Assembly: GCA_022798335.1 (NCBI GenBank)
Contig: JAAWMH010000011.1
Location: 1-36,066, forward strand
From: Clostridia bacterium
GTDB lineage: Bacteria > Bacillota > Clostridia > TANB77 > CAG-508
Reading direction: 5' to 3'
DNA length: 36,066 bases
The translations under genes were made by a program, and so were the position numbers. This document shows positions 1 to 9,399 of the stretch, piece after piece (position 1 is the first letter of the stretch; every line of letters begins with the position of its first letter). A model generated the notes under the pieces. That model was given only the letters and a program-made list of their open reading frames with translations, did no database searches and was not told the DNA's origin.

Positions 1-2
1 AT

Positions 3-818
3 TATAACAAAATAGCAAAATTATATGGAATACAGCAATATGATATAGCAGAAAACGAATTTATTGTGCTTTGCGATTTTGAAGGTGTAAAGAGTCTACG
101 AGATATAGCACTAAAAAACGCAGTAATAAATATAAATGGAAAAATGTATCATTCTAGATATGATAAATGCCAAAGTGGTTTTATATTTATGTCTACAAGT
201 CATACCAATACAGGACTTATATTAGTACCAGATAGCTTTAATTTGAAAGAAGAATGGAAAGAAAGTCATTTATTAGTAGCAAATTATCAGGCAAATTCAG
301 AAGAAGAATATGAAGAGATAGAAAAATTATTTTCTAGTAGTAATTCTGGTTTTATTCAAAACTTAAGTAAAAATGGAATTAAAATAGATGGACAAACAAA
401 ACAGAGCATTATACAATCAAGTGTTGGAGTTGCAACGATTGTAGTATTTATTGCAATTTACTTAGGCATTATTTTCTTAATTGCAAGTAGCGCAATTTTA
501 GCTTTAAAACAATTAACAGAAAGCTCAGATAACAAGCAAAGATATACTATTTTAAGAAAAATAGGTTGTGATGAAAAAATGATAAATAGTGCGTTACTAA
601 AACAAATTGGAATATTCTTTATTTTACCATTAGTATTAGCTATTATTCATTCTATCTTTGGAATTCAGTTTGTACTTAAGTTGTTGTCTACTTTTGCAGA
701 CGCAAAAGATTTAATTCCTTCTATTATTGCAACAATAGTCGTTATGGGAGGAATTTACGGAGCTTATTTTATGGCAACTTATATAGGAAGCAAAAGTATT
801 ATAAAAGAAGAAAGATAA
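3..818 (+). CDS. FtsX-like ABC transporter permease, C-terminal part (5' end outside window)
   Basis: Frame open to the left edge (YNKIAKLYGIQQYDIAENEFIVLCDFEG...), hydrophobic segments and FtsX-like C-terminus (ILRKIGCDEKMINSALLKQ). Confidence 0.75.
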   Translation, partial: YNKIAKLYGIQQYDIAENEFIVLCDFEGVKSLRDIALKNAVININGKMYHSRYDKCQSGFIFMSTSHTNTGLILVPDSFNLKEEWKESHLLVANYQANSEEEYEEIEKLFSSSNSGFIQNLSKNGIKIDGQTKQSIIQSSVGVATIVVFIAIYLGIIFLIASSAILALKQLTESSDNKQRYTILRKIGCDEKMINSALLKQIGIFFILPLVLAIIHSIFGIQFVLKLLSTFADAKDLIPSIIATIVVMGGIYGAYFMATYIGSKSIIKEER

Positions 819-821
819 AAC

Positions 822-907
822 TTGCAAAATTATGTAACTTAATATATAATAGAAAAAGCAATTTTTGTAAAAAATACAACGTGCAATATGCACAAAGGGA
901 GGACATT
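822..907 (+). promoter_or_regulatory. Promoter (TTGCAA-17-TATAAT) plus 37-nt leader shared with the paralogous gene at 2040
   Basis: TTGCAA 822-827, TATAAT 845-850; leader AAAATACAACGTGCAATATGCACAAAGGGAGGACATT 871-907. Confidence 0.7.
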
Positions 908-1342
908 ATGAAAGGTGAATTATTAGTGCTAGCTGTTTGTTGTGTTATTCTTAGTTTCATTCTTGCAAGAGAAAAGCGTGTTCAAAAGTTTGTGCTAGAA
1001 AATAAGCAAAAGAATTTTTTTATAGAGCCAGATGAAGAAAGTGTTGTTGAGCAAATGAAAGAAATAGCCCAAAAGACTTTTGAAGGTAAAAAAATACCAG
1101 TAGAAGAATCTAAACAATATGATATCTATATACAGTTAAGAGAAGAAAAAATTAATGAAGTAGAGGTTCGGACGCAAAGAAGTATTGTAAAGAAAACTAA
1201 AAATGAAATAACCTATAAACACAGAGGGTGTTCCCCAAAAATAGCAATGCTGATGACTTGGGGAATATTAGTAGCTGTTGAAATAACAGCTATGTATCTT
1301 GGGTTAGCATTGATGATATTTTCATATATTATAAGAATGTAA
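908..1342 (+). CDS. Small membrane-associated protein, paralog A (N- and C-terminal TM segments)
   Basis: ATG at 908 after GGGAGG RBS; similar to the 2040-2450 product over its length. Confidence 0.75.
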   Translation: MKGELLVLAVCCVILSFILAREKRVQKFVLENKQKNFFIEPDEESVVEQMKEIAQKTFEGKKIPVEESKQYDIYIQLREEKINEVEVRTQRSIVKKTKNEITYKHRGCSPKIAMLMTWGILVAVEITAMYLGLALMIFSYIIRM

Positions 1343-1354
1343 CAGTTAAATAAA

Positions 1355-1390
1355 AGAGGGAAACTTATGATTATAGGTTTCCCTTTTTTA
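1355..1390 (+). terminator. Rho-independent terminator
   Basis: GGGAAAC-ttatgattatag-GTTTCCC followed by T-run. Confidence 0.85.
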
Positions 1391-1435
1391 TTTTTACTTT
1401 TTATGATAGAATAAAGAAAAAAGGAGAAGAAAGAT

Positions 1436-1966
1436 ATGGAAGAAGTATTTGAAGTTTTAACGCCAAAAGGACAATACACTAAACAAACGCAAACAAGAGA
1501 AATTTGCCATAAAGAAGGACTATACCATAAAGCAGTATTCGTGTTTATTATAAATTCTAAATCACAAGTACTATTACAAAGAAGAAGTGCAAATAAAAAA
1601 ATGTGGCCTAATATGTGGGATATTACAGCAGGTGGACATGTATTAGCAGGAGAATTTGGCTTTGAAGCAATTATTAGAGAAACAAAAGAAGAACTTGGAA
1701 TAGAGTTAAAAGAAGAAGATATTACCTTTATTGGGACAATGATTTCTAATAATGTAAAAGGAGATATGATAGATAATCACTTTAACGAAGGATACATTGC
1801 ACATAAAGATATAGATATAACAAAATTAAATTTGCAAACAGAAGAAGTAGCAGAAGTAAAATGGATGGACAAGGAAGAATTGATAGAGAAAATACAAAAA
1901 GGAAAAGAAGGACTTACAGGAAAAGAAGGGTGCTGGGAATGTTTAGTTAGGTACTTGCTACACTAA
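1436..1966 (+). CDS. NUDIX hydrolase (IPP-isomerase-like subfamily)
   Basis: NUDIX box GHVLAGEFGFEAIIRETKEELGI matches GX5EX7REUXEEXGU. Confidence 0.92.
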   Translation: MEEVFEVLTPKGQYTKQTQTREICHKEGLYHKAVFVFIINSKSQVLLQRRSANKKMWPNMWDITAGGHVLAGEFGFEAIIRETKEELGIELKEEDITFIGTMISNNVKGDMIDNHFNEGYIAHKDIDITKLNLQTEEVAEVKWMDKEELIEKIQKGKEGLTGKEGCWECLVRYLLH

Positions 1967-2039
1967 AGGTTTTGTAGTATAATGGTGGCATTCTAATTTT
2001 AGAAAATACAACGTGCAATAAGCACAAAGGGAGGGCTTT
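1955..2039 (+). promoter_or_regulatory. Promoter (TTGCTA-17-TATAAT) plus second copy of the 37-nt leader
   Basis: TTGCTA 1955-1960, TATAAT 1978-1983; leader AAAATACAACGTGCAATAAGCACAAAGGGAGGGCTTT 2003-2039. Confidence 0.7.
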
Positions 2040-2450
2040 ATGAAATACTATTTAGTAGCACTAGGGGTTTGGTTAGTTGTTTGCATTTTACTTGCTAGAA
2101 GAGAAAGAGTTTGGCGGGCAGTTTTAGGTGAATCTAGTTTTGGAAAAGAGGATCAGAAAAATATTAAAGAAATGAAAGAAGTTGCTCAAAGAGTTTTTTC
2201 TGGGCAAAAGATTTCTTCTGAGCAAGCTAAAAAGTACAAAATTATGGAAGTAACTATTGATGACCAAACAGAAGAAATTATTGTGATAAGCCAAAAAGCA
2301 CAGGTTAGTATTTCAAAAAACCGAATGAAGGTAGAACATACAGCAAGAACAAAGCCAGATGCAATATTTAGCGTATTTGTGTATTTCTTTTTGCTAGGAA
2401 TTTTCGCAATTACTATAGCATTTATGCTGTGGAAAAAGTATGTAGGATAA
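2040..2450 (+). CDS. Small membrane-associated protein, paralog B
   Basis: Paralog of 908-1342; ATG after GGGAGGG RBS. Confidence 0.75.
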   Translation: MKYYLVALGVWLVVCILLARRERVWRAVLGESSFGKEDQKNIKEMKEVAQRVFSGQKISSEQAKKYKIMEVTIDDQTEEIIVISQKAQVSISKNRMKVEHTARTKPDAIFSVFVYFFLLGIFAITIAFMLWKKYVG

Positions 2451-2470
2451 AATTTAGCATAAACCACAAA

Positions 2471-2505
2471 AAAAGAGAAACTTATAATTATAGGTTTCTC
2501 TTTTT
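2471..2505 (+). terminator. Rho-independent terminator, near-copy of the one at 1355
   Basis: AAAAGAGAAAC-ttataattatag-GTTTCTCTTTTT. Confidence 0.85.
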
Positions 2506-2606
2506 GCATACGCTTAAAAACTTACAAAAATGTAAGTTTAATGTCATATAAATCAATGGCAAAGATACTTTAAAATAGCTATAATAAAAATAAAAAGGTG
2601 ATAAAA

Positions 2607-3296
2607 ATGAAAACATGGAAACAAATTATTTTATTAGTAGTATTAGCCGTAGCAAGTATTGTAGTATTGATGGTAGGAGAAGGCTATAATATGTATAAAG
2701 AGGCTTTAAATCAAATTCCTTTAGAAAAAAAAGTAGAGAATATTAGGATAAAAGAAAATTATACGAAAATAGAGGAAGTGCCACAAATTTATTTAAATGC
2801 TGTTATAGCAGCAGAAGACCATAGGTTTTATAGCCATCCAGGAATAGATATGATTGCTATTGGAAGAGCAGCTATCAATGATATAAGAACATTAAGCTTT
2901 GAAGAAGGCGGAAGTACAATTACGCAGCAATTGGCAAAAAATATTTATTTTACACAAGAAAAGAAACTGGAAAGAAAAATAGCAGAAGTGTTTATGGCTT
3001 TTCAGATAGAAAAAAATTATGAAAAAGATGAAATATTAGAATTATATATCAATACTAGCTATTTTGGAAATGGATATAGTACAGTAAAAGAAGCATCGAG
3101 AGGATATTTTCATAAAGAACCAAGCCAGATGATAGAAGCGGAGGCAATTTTACTTGCAGGAATTCCAAATGCACCTTCTGTATATAACCCAATTCAAAAT
3201 CCAAAACTTGCCAAACAAAGACAAAAACAAGTGTTACAAAGAATGATAAAATGTAAGTATTTAACTAAAGAAGAAGCAGAAGATATTTTAAAATAG
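2607..3296 (+). CDS. Monofunctional biosynthetic peptidoglycan transglycosylase (GT51)
   Basis: Motifs AAEDHRFYSHPGID, EGGSTITQQLAKN, KDEILELYINTSYFGNGYSTVKEASRGYF. Confidence 0.93.
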   Translation: MKTWKQIILLVVLAVASIVVLMVGEGYNMYKEALNQIPLEKKVENIRIKENYTKIEEVPQIYLNAVIAAEDHRFYSHPGIDMIAIGRAAINDIRTLSFEEGGSTITQQLAKNIYFTQEKKLERKIAEVFMAFQIEKNYEKDEILELYINTSYFGNGYSTVKEASRGYFHKEPSQMIEAEAILLAGIPNAPSVYNPIQNPKLAKQRQKQVLQRMIKCKYLTKEEAEDILK

Positions 3297-3305
3297 AATC
3301 ATAAA

Positions 3306-3341
3306 AGAGGGAGTTACTTCAAAATGAGGACTCTCTTTTTT
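3306..3341 (+). terminator. Rho-independent terminator
   Basis: AGAGGGAGT...ACTCTCTTTTTT. Confidence 0.7.
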
Positions 3342-3350
3342 ATAAAGTAC

Positions 3351-3405
3351 TTGACAAAAGAAAAAGAAAATAGTATCATTGTATTATGCAAGTAATACAA
3401 TGATA
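3351..3405 (+). promoter_or_regulatory. Promoter with perfect palindromic operator overlapping the -10 (probable GntR autoregulatory site)
   Basis: TTGACA 3351-3356, 17 bp, TATCAT 3374-3379; TATCATTGTATTA-tgcaag-TAATACAATGATA (3374-3405), 13-bp perfect arms. Confidence 0.8.
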
Positions 3406-3420
3406 GAAAGGAAGAAAGAA

Positions 3421-3795
3421 GTGGACTACGTTTTTGATAATGAAAGGCCAATTTATGTTCAATTAGTAGAAAAACTAAGAATTCAAATTGTTTCAGGAAA
3501 GTTAAAGCAAGCACAGAGGTTACCTTCGGTAAGAGAGCTAGCACTTACTGCAAGAGTAAACCCCAATACCATGCAAAAAGCATTAGCAGAACTAGAAATG
3601 CAAGGTTTAATTTATACAGAAAGAACAAATGGAAAATATGTAACACAAGATACTAAGCTAATTGAAAAAGTAAAAAAAGAATTGGCAAAAGAAAAAGTAA
3701 AAAATTATTTAAATGATATGGATAGCATAGGAATTAGCTATGAAGATGCCATATTGTACTTGCAAGAATTAGGAGGAAAAGGTAAATGGAATTAG
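3421..3795 (+). CDS. GntR-family (YtrA-like) transcriptional regulator
   Basis: Short GntR wHTH (PIYVQLVEKLRIQIVSGKL...LPSVRELALTARVNPNTMQKALAELEMQGLIYTERTNGKYV); GTG 3421 preferred over the ORF-track start inside the operator. Confidence 0.9.
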   Translation: MDYVFDNERPIYVQLVEKLRIQIVSGKLKQAQRLPSVRELALTARVNPNTMQKALAELEMQGLIYTERTNGKYVTQDTKLIEKVKKELAKEKVKNYLNDMDSIGISYEDAILYLQELGGKGKWN

Positions 3796-4481
3796 TAGAA
3801 TGTAGAAACTTGTGTAAAAATTTTGAAAATAACCAAATTTTAAAAAATATCAATTTAACAATTCCAAGGGGAAAAATAATAGGTCTTTTAGGAAAAAATG
3901 GAACAGGAAAAACAACTTTAATAAAGTTAATAAATGATTTATTAACACCTACTAGTGGAGAAGTTTTGATTAATGGGAAAAAGCCAGGGATAGTTTCTAA
4001 AAAAGTAATAGCTTATTTGCCAGAAAGAACTTATTTAGATAAAAACATGACAGTAAAACAAGCTATTAACTACTTTGAGGAATTTTATGATAACTTTGAT
4101 AAGCAAAAGGCAATAGAGTTATTAAAGGATTTAAACCTAGAAACGGACAAAAAAATAGCCAAAATGTCAAAAGGAATGCAAGAAAAGTTACAACTTATTT
4201 TAGTAATGAGTAGACAGGCACAGCTTTATATTTTAGATGAACCTTTAGGAGGAGTTGACCCTGCTACAAGAGATTATATTTTAGATACTATACTTTCTAA
4301 CTTTTCAGAAGGAGCAAGTGTTATGATATCAACACATTTAATTGCAGATATAGAAAGAATTTTAGATGAAGTTATTTTCATAGATCAAGGAGAAATTGTA
4401 CTAACTTCTTCAGCAGATGAATTAAGAAACAAAGAAAAAGCATCTATAGATGAAATATTTAGGAGGAATTTTAAATGTTAA
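3786..4481 (+). CDS. ABC transporter ATP-binding protein
   Basis: Walker A GKNGTGKTT, signature SKGMQEKLQ, Walker B LYILDEPLGGVDP; overlaps upstream GntR gene. Confidence 0.93.
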   Translation: MELVECRNLCKNFENNQILKNINLTIPRGKIIGLLGKNGTGKTTLIKLINDLLTPTSGEVLINGKKPGIVSKKVIAYLPERTYLDKNMTVKQAINYFEEFYDNFDKQKAIELLKDLNLETDKKIAKMSKGMQEKLQLILVMSRQAQLYILDEPLGGVDPATRDYILDTILSNFSEGASVMISTHLIADIERILDEVIFIDQGEIVLTSSADELRNKEKASIDEIFRRNFKC

Positions 4482-5266
4482 GAAAATTATTAAAATATGA
4501 TTTAAAATGGATCTATAAAGAATTAATAGTATTTTACTTATTAGCGCTTACTTTTTCAGCTATTGGAAGAAGCTTAGGATTGATACAAAATTCTATTGTT
4601 TTTTCTATAGCTTCTGGTGTTACAATTGGAATTGCAGTAGGAATGCTACTAGGAAGTTTAGTAAATTGTATGCTAAGATTATGGTCAAGATTTTTAAAAA
4701 GCTTATATAAAGACGAAGCATATTTAACCCATACACTGCCAGTAGAAAAGAAAACAGTTTATACTTCTAAAGTCATTACTGCAATTATTACGTTATTTAC
4801 TACAGTTATAGTAATTTTAGCTTGTTTAGCAATTTGCTTTTATTCACAAGCCAATATGCAAATGTTAAAAGAAAGTCTTGAAATAGTAGAAACTACCTAT
4901 AATATTGATATGATAGCAGTTTTATTTTTAATGGCAATTATTATTTTGACAGAACTAGTGTTTATTGTTTTACTAGGATATGTAGGAATTATAATAGGGC
5001 ATAGAGCAAATAAACACAAAATATTATACTCAGTTATTACTGGGTATGTAGGCTACATGATAACACAAATTGCAAGTTTATTAGTAGTATTTCTATTTGG
5101 TATATTAAATCCACAAGTTATGAATTTAATTAGTACAACACAGATGCTAGATGTAGACATAATAAAGTATATGTTATTGGGTGCTACTGGACTTTATATT
5201 GTTTATAATATTATTTTTTACATAATAGGAAAGAAACAATTAGAAAAAGGTGTTAATGTTGAGTAA
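4475..5266 (+). CDS. ABC transporter permease of the GntR/ABC operon
   Basis: Polytopic membrane protein overlapping the ATPase gene end. Confidence 0.8.
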   Translation: MLRKLLKYDLKWIYKELIVFYLLALTFSAIGRSLGLIQNSIVFSIASGVTIGIAVGMLLGSLVNCMLRLWSRFLKSLYKDEAYLTHTLPVEKKTVYTSKVITAIITLFTTVIVILACLAICFYSQANMQMLKESLEIVETTYNIDMIAVLFLMAIIILTELVFIVLLGYVGIIIGHRANKHKILYSVITGYVGYMITQIASLLVVFLFGILNPQVMNLISTTQMLDVDIIKYMLLGATGLYIVYNIIFYIIGKKQLEKGVNVE

Positions 5267-5324
5267 ATAGAGTATAGCATGAAAATAAGAGTCAAAGAAA
5301 AGTTAAAAAAGATAAAGAAAAAGG

Positions 5325-5351
5325 TAGAGAGTAGTTGAAAGCTACTCTCTA
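5325..5351 (+). terminator. Hairpin, probable terminator/attenuator
   Basis: TAGAGAGTAG-ttgaaag-CTACTCTCTA perfect 10-bp stem; weak T-run. Confidence 0.55.
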
Positions 5352-5390
5352 TTATGTTAGTATTAACTTAAGAAATATAAAGGAAAAAAT

Positions 5391-6968
5391 ATGAAGAAAT
5401 TTTTAAAGAAAAACTATTTACTAATAATATGTATCATCATTCAAACTATTATGTATATGATTGCAGGAAGTAATAAACTATATTTGCATTTAGACGAAGC
5501 TTATTCTTATGGATTGGCTAATTATGATAAAATGGAATTACAAGAAAATGCAGACTTTTATGATAATTGGCATAAAAAGGAGTATTATACAGACTATTTA
5601 AGCATACAAGAAAATGAAAAAGGAAATTATAATCCCGTCTATGAAAACCAAAAGAATGATGTTCATCCACCTATTTTCTATTTATTACTTAGATTTAGTA
5701 TGGAACTGACAGGAAGTCACTTTACTATGTGGACAGGGATGGGGCTAAATATTATAACTTATGCATTTATAACTATTTTCATATATTTGATTTTAAAAAA
5801 ATTGTTACAAGGAGAAAACAATTGCGACAAAAAAGCTACTATTGTAGCATTTGCATCATCTATTATGTTAGCTGCTATTAGTAATGTAACCTATATTAGA
5901 ATGTATTGTCTTTCAGCATTAAATATACTTATTACAGTGTATTTACACATAAAACTATTAGAAAGCCAAAAAGTAAGTTTAAAATTATGGTTAGCAATTG
6001 GAATTAGTGCATTAGTAGGAGTATTAACACATTACTATTACTTATTTTATTTAGTAATTTTATATCTCATATTTTTTGTAAAATATATTAGGCAAAAAGA
6101 AATAAGAAAATTAATTTACTATACAGTAACTATGTGCATTGCAGCAATAGTATGCCTTATCATATTTCCATACTGCATCAATCATATGTTTTTGGGGTAT
6201 AGAGGGCAAGGCGTACTTAGTAATTTAGGAAACATTTACGAAATATTAATTAGCTTATTTCCTAATATTCATAATTTAAATTATTATGGATTTAATAATT
6301 TATTATGGTTTATTATACCACTTGCAATTAGTACTATTATTTATAGAAAAGTAAAGAAGAAAGAAAAAGTAAAACTTGATAAAGAGAAAAAAGAAATTTT
6401 AAAACTTCTTTATTTACCAACAATATTTTTCTTTGTAATAGCCTCTATTGCATCACCTTGGAAAGTTTTAAGGTATATTGTTCCTGTTTGTGCAATTATC
6501 TTTATTCTAGTAATTTATGGGCTATATCAGTTACTCAAAAATGTGTTTACTGAAAAAATAAGTAGTAGCATAATTATAGTATTACTTTGTCTAAGCATAA
6601 TAACACCATTTGCTTTTCAAATGAATCCAGAGCTTTTATACACAGACAAAAAAGAAATAGTAGAACAGATAAAAACAAAGAAGAACTTGCCAGCAATATA
6701 TTTTAAAAATAATACAGGGAATTTCTTAGATGATATTTTATTATTTACGATTCTAGACGAATCATATATTATAAAAAGTGCAACATACACAGAAGACAAA
6801 ATTCAAGATATATTACAAGAAAAAGATGTTTCAAAAGGAATATTTGTATTTATAAGTAAAGATGAAAAAGAAGAACCAATATTACAAACAGTAAAAAATG
6901 TTACAGGATTAGAAAATAGTAAGCATTTAGAGGAGTTAAATTCTTGCAATGTATATGTAATGAAATAA
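5391..6968 (+). CDS. GT39/PMT-like polytopic membrane glycosyltransferase
   Basis: N-terminal LHLDEAYSYGLA...DVHPPIFYLLLRF motif and many TM segments. Confidence 0.75.
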   Translation: MKKFLKKNYLLIICIIIQTIMYMIAGSNKLYLHLDEAYSYGLANYDKMELQENADFYDNWHKKEYYTDYLSIQENEKGNYNPVYENQKNDVHPPIFYLLLRFSMELTGSHFTMWTGMGLNIITYAFITIFIYLILKKLLQGENNCDKKATIVAFASSIMLAAISNVTYIRMYCLSALNILITVYLHIKLLESQKVSLKLWLAIGISALVGVLTHYYYLFYLVILYLIFFVKYIRQKEIRKLIYYTVTMCIAAIVCLIIFPYCINHMFLGYRGQGVLSNLGNIYEILISLFPNIHNLNYYGFNNLLWFIIPLAISTIIYRKVKKKEKVKLDKEKKEILKLLYLPTIFFFVIASIASPWKVLRYIVPVCAIIFILVIYGLYQLLKNVFTEKISSSIIIVLLCLSIITPFAFQMNPELLYTDKKEIVEQIKTKKNLPAIYFKNNTGNFLDDILLFTILDESYIIKSATYTEDKIQDILQEKDVSKGIFVFISKDEKEEPILQTVKNVTGLENSKHLEELNSCNVYVMK

Positions 6969-6980
6969 AGGAGGTAAAAT

Positions 6981-7169
6981 ATGATAGAAAAAAAGTTAAA
7001 AATAATAGTACAAAATTGCCCACAAAATCATAAATGTCCTGCAGTAAAAGTGTGCCCAGTAGGAGCATTAACGCAAGAAGAGTTTGAGGCACCTAAAGTA
7101 GATGATAGCAAATGTATAAAATGTGGCAAATGTTCAAACTTTTGCCCCAAAAAAGCATTAGTATTATAA
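6981..7169 (+). CDS. Small 4Fe-4S ferredoxin-like protein
   Basis: CxxxxxCPAVKVCPVGAL and CIKCGKCSNFCPKKAL. Confidence 0.85.
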   Translation: MIEKKLKIIVQNCPQNHKCPAVKVCPVGALTQEEFEAPKVDDSKCIKCGKCSNFCPKKALVL

Positions 7170-7188
7170 AAGAAGGGAAGAAAGGAAA

Positions 7189-8067
7189 ATGGAAAAAGCA
7201 AAAGTTTATTTTAGCAAAGAAATTACGCCAGAAAGTGTTGTAAAAATGTATGAAACATTAGGTGTAAATTTACCAGGGAAAGTAGCTGTAAAGTTACATT
7301 CAGGTGAAAAGGGAAACCAAAATTACATAAAGCCAGAATTTGTAAAAGCAATTGTAGAAAAGGTAAATGGTACAGTAGTAGAATGTAATACTGCTTATGA
7401 AGGACAAAGAAATACAACACAAAAACATTTAAAATTAATGGAAAATCATGGGTGGAGTAAATATTTTAATATAGATATTTTAGATGCAGAAGGACCAGAT
7501 AAAATATTAGAAATACCAAATGGTAAAGTAATAAAAAAGGACTATGTAGGAAAAAACATAGATAATTACAATTCAATGCTAGTATTATCCCATTTTAAAG
7601 GGCATCCAATGGGAGGTTATGGAGGCGCATTAAAACAGTTATCCATAGGTGTAGCATCAGGTTATGGTAAAAGGTATATTCATTGTATTGGAAATGAAAA
7701 TGGAACTTATGAAGAAATGTTTAGAGTAAATCAAGATAAATTTTTAGAGGCAATGGCAGACTCAGCATCAGCAGTAGCAAAGTATTTTGAAAATAGAATA
7801 GCTTATATTAGTATAATGTGTAATTTATCAGTAGACTGTGATTGCTGTGCAGTAGCAGAAAATCCTTGTATGAATGATATAGGAATTCTTGCAAGCTTAG
7901 ATCCAATAGCAATTGACCAAGCATGTATTGACTTAATATATTCTTCAAAAGATAAGGGGAGAGACCATTTTATACAAAGAGTGGAAAGTAAACATGGAAT
8001 TCATACTATAGAGGCAGCACAAGAGCTAGGATTTGGAACAAGAGATTATGAACTCATAGAAGTGTAA
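7189..8067 (+). CDS. DUF362-family protein
   Basis: KVAVKLHSGEKGN...LSHFKGHPMGGYGGALKQLSIGVAS...CDCCAVAENPCMNDIGILASLDPIAIDQACIDLI. Confidence 0.85.
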   Translation: MEKAKVYFSKEITPESVVKMYETLGVNLPGKVAVKLHSGEKGNQNYIKPEFVKAIVEKVNGTVVECNTAYEGQRNTTQKHLKLMENHGWSKYFNIDILDAEGPDKILEIPNGKVIKKDYVGKNIDNYNSMLVLSHFKGHPMGGYGGALKQLSIGVASGYGKRYIHCIGNENGTYEEMFRVNQDKFLEAMADSASAVAKYFENRIAYISIMCNLSVDCDCCAVAENPCMNDIGILASLDPIAIDQACIDLIYSSKDKGRDHFIQRVESKHGIHTIEAAQELGFGTRDYELIEV

Positions 8068-8085
8068 AATATTAGGGGAGGAAAA

Positions 8086-8275
8086 ATGTCACAAATCAAT
8101 GTCACAAATTTGACTTTTAGGTATGATGGAAGTTTAGAGAATGTATTTGAAAATGTAACTTTTCATATAGATACAGATAGAAGAAGCAATATTAAAATAT
8201 GAACCTACTATGGTTTTTGTAGAACATGATGAGGTTTTTATAAATAAAGTTGCAACTAAAATAGTACAATTATAA
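8086..8275 (+). pseudogene. Internally deleted ABC-F (Lsa/Vga/Msr-type) ATPase remnant: N-terminus joined to C-terminus
   Basis: MSQINVTNLTFRYDGSLENVFENVTFHIDTD (frame 1) abuts EEAILKYEPTMVFVEHDEVFINKVATKIVQL* (frame +1); RBS GGGGAGG retained; no Walker/signature motifs between. Confidence 0.85.
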
Positions 8276-8295
8276 AAGTAAAAGGGAGAAGGTAT

Positions 8296-9399
8296 ATGAA
8301 CTTAAAAAGAAATGTATTTTTAATACTACAAATTATATTGATAATGTTAACATTATGGGGAGGAACTGTAGAAGCAGCAAATTTTAGAATGACAGCATCT
8401 ACAACAAAAGTAAAACCAAATGGCAGTTTTACAATTTCAGTAGGTGGAGATTGTATCGGAAGAGTTAATCTAAAAGTAACAAATGGAACGCTATCGGCAA
8501 GTAGTGTTTGGGTAGAACAAAATTATCAAAAAGTAACTGTTAAAGCTGGAAATAGTGGAAGTGTTGTAGTAACTGCAACACCTGCAACAGGTTTTTCTGA
8601 TGCTGATGCAAATGAATATAAACCAGGTTCTAGAAGTGTTAAAGTTACAATAAACAGTACAAGTAGTGGAACAACTTCTACAAAACCATCTACAAATCAA
8701 TCAACTAATTCAGAAAAAAAACCACAAATACAAGAAGAACAAAAGTCTTCTAATAATTTATTATCTGCACTAAATGTTAGTAATGGAAATTTAGAACCAA
8801 ATTTTGATGCTAATATTAGTGAGTATCAAGTAAAACTACCCAAAGATGCACAATCTATTTTAGTTAATGCAACAAGTCAAGATAAAAAGGCAACGATAAA
8901 AGGAACAGGAGAAGTAAAACTTGAACTTGGAGAAAATAAAATTGAAGTAGCTGTAACAGCTGAAAATGGAAGCAAAAAGGTATATACTATAAAGGCATAT
9001 GTTGATGAAACACCACAGGTATACCTAAAATATAAAGAAGAAGAAATCGGAATTGTTAGAAACTTAAAAGGCTTAGCTACACCAGAAGGTTTTAGCAAAA
9101 AAATACATACCATAAATGAATATCAGGTTGATATCTTTGATAATGGAAACTTTTCAATGATCTATGGTATAAATAGTCAAGGAATTAAGAACTTTTATAT
9201 AATTGATGTAGAGAAAAACGAGCTATATTCTAGTGATACATCTACTGAGTGTATTAAGTGTGAAGAATTAGCAAAACAGGTAAATAATAAACAAATTATA
9301 ATTTATGTTTTAGTAGTATTTTTATTATTTAGTATAGCAGGAATTATCTTTCTGATTTTCAAGCTTAAGAAAGGAAAGTCAAATGAAAAAGTACATTAA
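8296..9399 (+). CDS. Secreted/membrane-anchored Ig-like plus cadherin-like beta-sandwich protein with C-terminal TM
   Basis: Signal peptide; NVSNGNLEPNFDANISEYQVKLPKDAQSILVNATSQDKKATIKGTGEVKLELGENKIEVAVTAENGSKKVYTI (cadherin-like repeat); TM IIIYVLVVFLLFSIAGIIFLIF. Confidence 0.85.
   Translation: MNLKRNVFLILQIILIMLTLWGGTVEAANFRMTASTTKVKPNGSFTISVGGDCIGRVNLKVTNGTLSASSVWVEQNYQKVTVKAGNSGSVVVTATPATGFSDADANEYKPGSRSVKVTINSTSSGTTSTKPSTNQSTNSEKKPQIQEEQKSSNNLLSALNVSNGNLEPNFDANISEYQVKLPKDAQSILVNATSQDKKATIKGTGEVKLELGENKIEVAVTAENGSKKVYTIKAYVDETPQVYLKYKEEEIGIVRNLKGLATPEGFSKKIHTINEYQVDIFDNGNFSMIYGINSQGIKNFYIIDVEKNELYSSDTSTECIKCEELAKQVNNKQIIIYVLVVFLLFSIAGIIFLIFKLKKGKSNEKVH

Noticed and set aside
3379-3420. 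ORF-track TTG start of the GntR gene
   Set aside because: Lies within the palindrome/-10; GTG 3421 has an RBS (AAAGGAAG) and matches where the family normally begins.
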